A stretch of 64,000 bases of DNA, taken from positions 134,190,326-134,254,325 of the forward strand of contig OY282558.1 of assembly GCA_958295665.1 (NCBI GenBank), read 5' to 3'. This document shows positions 57,254 to 64,000 of the stretch, piece by piece. Position numbers and translations under genes: made by a program. How positions within the stretch are numbered: the stretch's first letter is position 1; each line of letters begins with the position of its first letter. The DNA is from Tipula vernalis. Taxonomy: Eukaryota > Arthropoda > Insecta > Diptera > Tipulidae. The notes under the pieces are model-generated. The model was given only the letters and a program-made list of their open reading frames with translations, did not search any database and was not told the origin of the DNA.

Positions 57254-59633
57254 ATGTTTTTATGCTTTATTTGCTCAAAAAGACATACTGATATAAATAA
57301 TTACATAACGCATTTAAAATTCATTCATAAACTATCACGCCATACTTCATATTTCCAATGTACAATTTGTCCACAATCATTCCAAAATATTTATGCTTTT
57401 CGGCGCCATTTGATAAGGCATAACGATTTAAGGTCCCCACATCAAGTTTCAGTAGAATTAAAAACGGTTGAAAATTTAAATGAAGTGCAAACAGACGGTA
57501 TTCCTGAACTATGTAATGAGCTGCTCACCGAAAAACCTGGTTTTTCAGATTTCACTAATCAATCTTTACAATTTGCATTAAAATTATTTGCAAATACTTC
57601 GCTTAATCGAAAACTAGCTGTGGAAATCATAAAGGATTTTGAAAATTTTATTACTAGTTTTATAAATCAAATTGAAAATATGACTGATGCCCCAGAAATA
57701 AAAAAATCATTTAGAGATTTTTAAAAATTGTTTTTCCGCAATAAATTCAGAGTATAAATTCAAAAAACTTTTGCAAGATAAAAATTTGTTTTCAGACCCT
57801 AATGAATATGTCATTAATACTTCAAAAACCATTGAAACTATTAATTCAAAGGTGTCCAAAGGTATTTTGTTGCCGATTTCGTATAACATACAAAATTTCC
57901 TCGAAGTCAATGATAATTTACTTTCCATGATTGATAAAATTCGAGAATTAGAAAACAGTTCAAACATTTCGAATATAATTCACGGTTCAGCTTGGAAAGA
58001 AAAATCAAAAATATACAACAGCATCAGCATTCCCTATATTCTATACCAAGATGATTTTGAGGTTGACAACCCTCTTGGTTCCAAATCTGGGCTGGATAAA
58101 ATAACAGGCGTCTATTTGAGTTTTCCCTTATTAGAAGATTCCAAAATATCAAAATTTGAAAATATACTGACTTGCTGTTTCACAAAATCTGCTGACATAT
58201 CACACGGTAACGTTTCGAATTTTATGCCACTAATAGAAGTATTAAAAAAACTAGAAGAAGACGGTTTATTTGTTAAAACTAAAAATGGTACCATTCACGT
58301 TCATATAATATTAGCAGCTATAACTGGGGATAACCTAGGTTTAAAATCGATTTTAGGATTTACAAAATCTTTTTCAGCCAAATACTACTGTAGAATTTGC
58401 ACTTGTGATAAAATAACTATGCAAAAGCAACTTATGGAAGACACATCTAAATTAAGAAATTTAGAAAATTATAATGAGGCCGTAAATATAAATGATCTTG
58501 CAAGGACAGGCGTAAATGAACAATGTATTTTTAATTCCATCAGATCGTTTAATGTTATTGATAATGCTACTTGCGACGTGATGCATGATATTTTTGAGGG
58601 CATAGCTCACTATGAACTTTGCGATATACTTAACCATTTTATTTCCGAAAAAAAATATTTCTCTTTATGCGATCTTAATGCACGAAAATTTTCTTTTGTT
58701 TATGGCCCTCTAGATAATAAAAATAAGACTGCAAATATTAAAATTAAACATTTAATTAACAGAAAATTAAAAATGTCGGCCTCTGAAACGAAATGTTTTT
58801 TACACTTTATTCCCCTAATGATTGGTGATTTTGTACCTAAGAACGACAAAGTGTGGAGATTACTTAAACTTTTAATAAAATTGGTCGATACATGCATTTT
58901 ACCTTCCTATTCCCTAAAAGACTTAAAGGACCTCAATGATATTGTTATCGAACATCACAAATCATATTTAGGCCTATTTGGAAGGAATTTGTACCCAAAG
59001 CATCATTTTATATTGCATTATGTTAGTTCAATGCGAAAACTAGGTCCCATAAAAAGATTATGGACAATGAAATTTGAAGCCAAACACAAAGAAAGTAAGA
59101 ATTACGCTAGCACAACTACATCAAGAAAAAATATACTGCTTAGTTTGGCTATTAAATCAAATTATCATTTTGTACTTAATATTAATGCAAAAAGACATTT
59201 TGCTTTGGATAATGTGGAAAATTGGGGTGATGGCAAATATATAAATTTTATGAATCTTGATATTTGGGATAACTTACCTGAAGAGAAAAAAAGAGAATGT
59301 AATTTTAGCAACATATTTTCTTTAAAAGAAATAATAATTAATTGTACGCCTTATCGATTGGGTGATATTTTAGTAACTGCCAATGAAGCAAATGAAATTA
59401 TTTTATTTAAATGTGTTTATATAATAGTAGAAACGGAAGATAAAACGTACTTTGCATCTGAAGTGCTCCAAATAATTGAATTTGATACCCATTTTGATTG
59501 TTTTGTTATTGGAGACAATGTTAACAAAAAATATGAATTGATTCCAAAATGTGATATAAGATTTCCTCCGCTGCATTTTATTAAATTGCCAGACGGCAGA
59601 GTCATTGTAAAGCTAAAGGCTCCTTATTATTAA
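57254..59633 (+). CDS. Transposon gene 2: C2H2-finger transposase, one-base frameshift
   Basis: ATG at 57,254, two bases after the gene 1 stop. Codons 1-156 hold two C2H2 fingers (C4-C7-H20-H25; C36-C39-H52-H56). The frame ends at TAA 57,722 because a T-run has one extra T (57,717-57,721); the +1 frame continues without a gap (FKNCFSAINSEYKFKKLLQ) and stays open to 59,633, about 792 residues in all. Conserved blocks: YQDDFEVDNPLGSKSG, ITGDNLGLKSILGFTKSF, CRICTC, VIDNATCDVMHDIFEGI, LYPKHHFILHYVSS and MKFEAKHKESKNYAST. Likely catalytic acids are D (GDN, 58,329), D (CDVMHD, 58,575) and E (FEAKH, 59,076), by analogy with CACTA transposases. AATAAA polyadenylation signals lie near 59,797-59,813. 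The frameshift may be a sequencing error. Confidence 0.85.
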
Positions 59634-60011
59634 TAAATTGTTTAACTGAAAATATCCTTGTATAGTGAATATGAAAGATATTTATGTATTAATGAAGTGT
59701 ATTAAATATTAATGAATAATTAAGCAAAAGGGAGCCATAAATAATTTAGAGTTAACTTTCCTTAGTTTATTTACAAAATTGAATTAATTAATGTAAATAA
59801 AATAGAAAATAAATGTTTTTATTTAATAAAAATTTTTTTTATTGCGACTTCGAGTAAAACAGATATTCCAAAGCACTGAAAATTAAGTAAGTATGTACAT
59901 TTGTATAAAAATCGCCAAATATTTCTCAATTTCAAAAAATTCGATTTGCAAATATTATAAAACATTCTTTAAAATTACAAAATATTATTTGAAAACTCAT
60001 CCAAAACATTC

Positions 60012-60345
60012 TGTATTATTGCAATAATATTATTTGAATTCACAAATCTCACTTTTACATAATTGTTGAATGTATTATATGAATTGATAAATGTTTGGAA
60101 AATATTCTATGATTCCTAAAATTTTGAATTGTATAAATCTTCAAATACTCTATATGAAATTGCAAATTCTTTATATGTTAATGCAATAATATTATTTGAA
60201 TTTGGGAATATCTGTTTTAAGTAATCGTAGAATGCATTGTATGAATATTTGAAGACATTCTATGATTTCTACAATTTAGAATTGTTTAAATCATTAAATT
60301 TGGGATATGAAATCATAAAAGTAATTCTTTAATTCTGCAAAACAA
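60012..60345. repeat. Right subterminal repeats
   Basis: GCAATAATATTATTTGAATT occurs near 60,021 and 60,183, each followed about 60 bp later by a GTAGAATGCATTGTATGAA- or TTGAATGTATTATATGAA-type motif and by ATTCTATGATT. The ATTCTATGATT/CTATGATTCT words recall the left subterminal repeats. Confidence 0.6.
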
Positions 60346-60479
60346 TTATTTGCAAAACTAGAGAATCCAGATCGGTATTTTTGAAGAATATAAAATTATA
60401 TGACTGAGAATCAGAGAAAACTTTGGTTGATTTCAGACCACATTTTATATGATATCAAACAATCTTTTTTTTCTGTGTA

Positions 60480-60640
60480 TGCAACACTAAAGTTGCTCTC
60501 ACAATTTTCTTGGCATTTTCGGGAAACATGTTTAATGAATTTGTCAACACCCTAAATTTGGCCTCCAAAATCCCAAAGGTGTTCTCTATTTTTACCCTCG
60601 CTCCTGCTAATTTTCTGTTGAATAAATCCTTGTCCTGAGA
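60480..60640 (-). pseudogene. Harbinger transposase fragment (second part of a split gene)
   Basis: The minus strand reads GARVKIENTFGILEAKFRVL, then NMFPENAKKIVRATLVLH up to the insertion edge. This is the RR.VENAFGILA.RFR...PE.A..IV.A...LHN block of PIF/Harbinger nucleases, including the catalytic Glu of VEN/IEN. It continues at 53,687 on the far side of the two-gene transposon. Upstream it stops near 60,640, next to a GGGAAAC hairpin and hAT remnant. Confidence 0.8.
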
Positions 60641-60661
60641 AAGTAACCGGATTTTTTTTGT

Positions 60662-60701
60662 TCCCGGGAAACGGGAAATTTGAAACCAATGTTTCCCGGG
60701 A
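60662..60701. repeat. GC-rich hairpin
   Basis: TCCCGGGAAAC (60,662-60,672) and its exact reverse complement GTTTCCCGGGA (60,691-60,701), GC-rich in an AT-rich setting. It may be the terminal structure of the hAT element whose remnant lies at 60,953-61,396, or of a MITE. Confidence 0.55.
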
Positions 60702-60952
60702 GTTCCGAGAAATTAAAAAAAAAAGAAATAATACATTAAATTTATTTCAAAATATACAAATAAAATAAAATCATAAATTACGAATACACTATGTACTATA
60801 CTATACACATATTAACACAACATAAAATGTATATTAGTTTTATATCAACGATGTTTATTTCTTTGAGCAAAAATTAGACGTGGCCAAAAATACCCTTTCA
60901 CTTTCAATTAAAGTATGTTGGATGTTTATTACAGCATCCATCAATTGCAGGT

Positions 60953-61396
60953 TCAACACTTCTGTAGATTTGTTGTAATGTTTACGAACGGCACAAGATC
61001 TTGGATTCTTCGTTCTTTAATGCGACGTGATAAAACTTCCAATAACTCTGTTGAAATATTATCTTCATTTGCACGTAAAGATTCAAACAAAAACTTCAAA
61101 ATCGCATCAGCTGTAACCAAATTTGCATCACATCTTCCCAAAGCTTTTACAGCTAACTTAAATGGCAGAAGCGCATTGAAACTATTCAACAATATTGGGA
61201 CATAATTGTCATTCAGTAATATTAGGGATCCCAAATCATTTAATGCCTCTCGAGCTGAGTCAACAATTTTTATAAATCTTTCAATCATGATCATAATGCT
61301 ATTCGATCCGGTCTTACAATCCAAAAGCAAACTTAATTCCATTCCGTAATTTTGCATCACATAATCTTGAATAATTGAATTTCTTTTCGGTGACAT
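60953..61396 (-). pseudogene. hAT transposase fragment
   Basis: A 147-codon open frame reads LLLDCKTGSNSIMIMIERF, then ALNDLGSLI, ALLPFKLAVKALGRCDANLV and TADAILKFLFESL. The usual hAT block is TRWNS...M..R, followed later by a helical stretch with L.PF...T..L. Here the Trp-Asn pair is altered (TGSNS). DDE residues and the C-terminal dimerisation region are absent, so it is a truncated relic. Confidence 0.65.
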
Positions 61397-62368
61397 TTTA
61401 AAAAAATTTTATAATTTTTCTTACCATTTTCAATGAACCATTAATATGAGTACGATAAAAATTGAGATATTTCAAATTTAGTTCAAAACTGAAGAGTTCA
61501 CTATTTTCATATGACCTTTTTCTAAAGTTTTTATTGGTTTTTCTAGATATGAAGATTCCAGTACCCTAGAATACTAAACTGAACTGAATCATACAATACT
61601 GAATTTGATTATTCATTATTTGTTTATTTGATTAGATTTGCCAAAGAAAGTGAAAAATGATGGTGAAGCCAATTAAAGGGAGATTTTTATGTCAGATATA
61701 TGTAGTTAATTAGTGGATTTAATTTTTGGCTTATAAATATTTTTCGGTAAAGTTGGCAAATTGGCCCAACTGTACAAAGAGTTTAAGTTTGTCAGGCTAC
61801 TTGGCGGCTACCATTTCCAATTTCCCAATAGTACACAATTATAATTCTTTGCCATGATTTAGTGATTCTGTATTGTTTATTTTGCCGGGAAAGGTTATCA
61901 ATAGTAAGGACGGACAACCAACCCCAATGTAAAATTGATTACCAAGACAATTATGTGAAACAGAAAATTTGAGGTAATCAGGCAATATGAAACACTAAAT
62001 GATTTAAGTGCATGGCAGAGAGCCAGCTAATTTAACTATGAAAGGCCATTTTAGTGTAACCAAAGGTGGTATTGAATACGGAGTGATAAAGCGTCCGGTC
62101 CTAGTTAAAATTCAAATTATGTTTAAAAAATGTTTAGCAATCTTGCCTTATAAAAGGATTTTGCCATGCGAAAATATTGTCAACAATCAACATCAACTCT
62201 TATTCGAAAAGATTTTTGATAAGTTAAAAGTTAAATTTTTAACAATATAATTTTACCGATCAATATTTAATTTCATTAAAATATTTTGTAGAATATTTTC
62301 CATCATACTCGTCAATTTGTCAGTTAGTAAGGGTTCAATGCAGAAAAATAGTTACACAAGATTAATCC
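61397..62368. other. Non-coding stretch
   Basis: No recognised gene. A plus-strand frame of 80 codons at 62,008-62,250 has no known domain. It may include the rest of the hAT element and the flank of the Harbinger-like element that follows. Confidence 0.4.
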
Positions 62369-62407
62369 TCTGATTTAGCAGCATTGTAAGAACGATGCTA
62401 AATCAGA
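62369..62407. repeat. 12-bp perfect hairpin at the left end
   Basis: TCTGATTTAGCA (62,369-62,380) and TGCTAAATCAGA (62,396-62,407) are exact reverse complements with a 15-bp loop, overlapping the left terminal repeat. Confidence 0.7.
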
Positions 62408-62636
62408 AAATTAATCGATTTTTTTTTTACCATCCATTTTATCCTTTTCTTTTTGGTGACTGAATCAGAGACTAAAAAAAATTATTTTTGTTTTTTGATA
62501 TTTCAAATGTGGTGTATCATATCAACAACAAGAAAATGTCAAATTCGAAAATTGAAATTTTATTCTCCTGTGTAGAAAAATATAAACAAATATTGATGTG
62601 TATAAAAGACCGACGCGGTTTCTAACCGATTGAAAA

Positions 62637-63165
62637 ATGAAACCTGAAAAAATATTACAAGAGCTTATAATTTACAAAACATTAATAAAAAAAAGTCAAA
62701 CGCAGCTAAGCAATACTTTCAGAAACAAATTAGATGAATTTAGAAAACAAATAGCGGAAGAAATCTTTGAACGGTTTAAAACGGGCGGTGGCCCTTACAA
62801 AGTCGGATTGAGTAAATCAAATCCTCCATATCCAGCTACCGTTCGCTCACTTCAAAACATTGCTTACTCGGACGTATTATTTAAAGTACGAAATTTCTAA
62901 TATGTATATTAATTCACTTTATCACAGCATTGCTTCAATATTTTGCTAGTTTCAGGACGATGATGTAAACGACGAGCATTTCGAAGTCGAAATGCTCGAT
63001 GACGACTTAATGGTTTATTCAGAATCTGGTCAAAACCTTCACACAGATTTAGAACCTGAAATAACGATTCAGAGCAACTTGGAATTTAGTAACTTAAATG
63101 AAACAACGTCACCAATTCCCACCACAACACCCCAGCCATCATTTCGATTTCGCAACTCGATTTAG
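62637..63165 (+). CDS. Harbinger Myb-like accessory protein, C-terminal part
   Basis: Two exons, 62,637-62,885 and 62,956-63,165, with GTACG donor and TTTCAG acceptor in phase 0; 152 residues. FRKQIAEEIFERFKTGGGPY is the basic stretch plus KTGGGP hallmark that follows the Myb/MADF-like domain in Harbinger ORF proteins. Exon 2 is acidic (DDDVNDEHFEVEMLDDD) and ends in a basic RFRFRNS tail. In active Harbinger elements this protein brings the nuclease to the nucleus and DNA ends. The helical Myb domain normally in front is short or missing, so the gene is probably 5'-truncated. Confidence 0.65.
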
Positions 63166-63656
63166 AGTGGTATAGGTACCGGTTATAAATGTTCGGGACT
63201 TCTAGCTCGGGTTCAGTCGGTGCAAGCTCCCTTCTTGCCACCGCAATGTCATGCAACACCGCCGTACAACAATCATTTTCAGTCTGTTGGATATATGTAG
63301 CCGGCTTTTAGTTGCGATTGATGGGAAACGCCGTTATCATAAAACCGATACACCTTTCCATTAAAACCCGTGTGTTTATATGCTTGATGTTGTAAGCCAA
63401 TTTTCTTTCGGTATGTGGATACCGTTCCGTAGTGGAGTAAGCAAATAATTTTTATTGGAGTACCCATTGTCCTCCAATAAAAATCGGAAACGAGATATTT
63501 ACAATGTAATAAAATTGGCTTCACGAACCTGCATTGAAATTCCTCGTTCGAGGAAAATTCAAGTGGATTATTGTATTTTTTATAAATTTTAGGTAGACGG
63601 ATCCCATGCAATAAATCCAAATCTCTCACCGCCATGACAATTTCAGATTCTTCCAT
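63140..63656 (-). pseudogene. Harbinger nuclease, internally deleted
   Basis: ATG at 63,656 starts a 125-codon frame with IRLPKIYKKYNNPLEFSSNE then EFQCRF, the N-terminal block of PIF/Harbinger transposases (RP..Y....NP.E.....F..RF). Later residues only partly resemble the catalytic domain. After its stop, another frame reads ENDCCTAVLHDIAVARREL and PTEPELEVPNIYNRYR (63,145-63,285), the C-terminal C.VLHN.A block. About 200 residues, including the DDE core, are missing, so the element depends on an intact copy elsewhere. Confidence 0.7.
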
Positions 63657-63941
63657 CTTAAAAACACACTATATGTCTATTAAAAATAATGTTAATATTA
63701 ACCTTGTCAAAGTATATACACTTATTAAATAGACTTTAAATTATTATTATTTTATTAGCGATAAAAATTTCCTGCTTAAAATAATACTCCTCGAAAATAA
63801 CCAAAAAAAAATTTTAATAAACATCGACGTCATAGAAAAAGTATTGCAAGTCATACAAAAAACTGCTATAAAACTGCAATAAAAGAGAAGTCAAATTTTT
63901 ATTTAGCATCGTTTATACAATCGACGAAAAGTAAAATCCTT

Positions 63942-63963
63942 GAGTAATGATTAATCATTACTC
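63942..63963. repeat. 22-bp perfect palindrome
   Basis: GAGTAATGATT followed by AATCATTACTC, between two copies of the ATTTAGC...ACAAT repeat (63,901 and 63,980). It is probably part of the terminal structure of the Harbinger-like element or a neighbouring MITE. Confidence 0.75.
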
Positions 63964-64000
63964 TCGGATTTTTGTTTCATTTAGCGGTGTTCATACAATC

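Larger units (their letters stand above)
53688..60479 (+). mobile_element. Two-gene EnSpm/CACTA-like DNA transposon
   Basis: Element 53,690-60,477 (6,788 bp) between TA duplications (53,688-53,689 and 60,478-60,479). Left end CACTGAAAAAACAA; right end, reversed, CACAGAAAAAAAAGA. Removing the element with one TA joins minus-strand Harbinger sequence in frame (VLH-SFIK), independent support for these ends. Both ends carry subterminal repeats. It encodes a spliced SAM-domain gene and, two bases later, a C2H2-finger transposase. Superfamily assignment rests on protein family memory (EFEAKH- and MHDILEG-type motifs), CACT/CACA ends and subterminal repeats. A 3-bp duplication would be more usual for CACTA. 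Confidence 0.75.
62383..63921. mobile_element. Internally deleted Harbinger-like element
   Basis: ATTGTAAGAACGATGCTAAAT (62,383-62,403) is inverted with three mismatches at 63,901-63,921, a plausible pair of terminal inverted repeats. Between them lie a plus-strand Myb-like accessory gene and a converging, broken minus-strand nuclease gene, the normal two-gene layout of PIF/Harbinger. Related ATTTAGC...TACAATC words recur at the very end of the window (63,977-64,000), so the true right end may be there or beyond. The expected 3-bp duplication was not identified. Confidence 0.55.

Overview
This 64 kb window is AT-rich eukaryotic DNA made almost entirely of nested transposable elements. I found no convincing single-copy host gene, no tRNA or rRNA gene and no CRISPR array. 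Long-LTR gypsy elements of Osvaldo/Ulysses type, 17.6/297-like LTR ends, Penelope-like, Harbinger and hAT relics, and many TATGTA-type microsatellite stretches suggest an insect, most likely a fly. The species cannot be fixed from the window.

Layout. 0.4-0.85 kb: an LTR with an adjoining primer site, then a scrap of non-LTR reverse transcriptase. 1.05-7.2 kb: a decayed gypsy element on the minus strand (integrase, RNase H, RT, protease and gag can all be followed), interrupted by a probable solo LTR (2.4-2.9 kb) and by a 1,977-bp foldback element with an 8-bp target duplication (3,329-5,305). 9.7-11.6 kb: a degenerate minisatellite with a 130-bp palindrome inside it. 11.6-13.0 kb: two truncated Penelope-like copies in tandem. 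13.4-13.9 kb: an internally deleted non-LTR element. 14,366-24,376: a very young 10-kb Osvaldo/Ulysses-like element with 1,721-bp LTRs (one difference seen by eye), an open pol and one stop codon in gag. 24.9-28.2 kb: a third, older gypsy pol relic. 28.2-33.7 kb: no genes. 33,700-39,843: a complete-ended gypsy element with short LTRs, a broken pol and no recognisable gag, inserted in a diverged tandem array. 40,624-48,394: an older relative of the 14-24 kb element, on the plus strand, that has lost most of its 5' LTR. From 48.5 kb on, DNA transposons dominate.

The most interesting unit is at 53,690-60,477: a two-gene DNA transposon resembling animal EnSpm/CACTA-type elements. A seven-exon gene with a SAM-like domain is followed after only two bases (TAA TC ATG) by a second gene encoding a C2H2-finger transposase of about 790 residues. 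The element sits inside a Harbinger transposase gene; removing it together with one TA copy restores the Harbinger reading frame across the junction, which fixes its ends. A decayed copy with the same gene order lies on the minus strand at 49.3-51.1 kb. The right edge (62.4-64.0 kb) holds an internally deleted Harbinger-like element with its Myb-like accessory gene.

Most LTR and Penelope insertions in the first 40 kb point the same way (minus strand). Nested, same-orientation gypsy relics of this kind are typical of piRNA source loci such as Drosophila flamenco, so that idea deserves a test, although the sequence alone cannot prove it.
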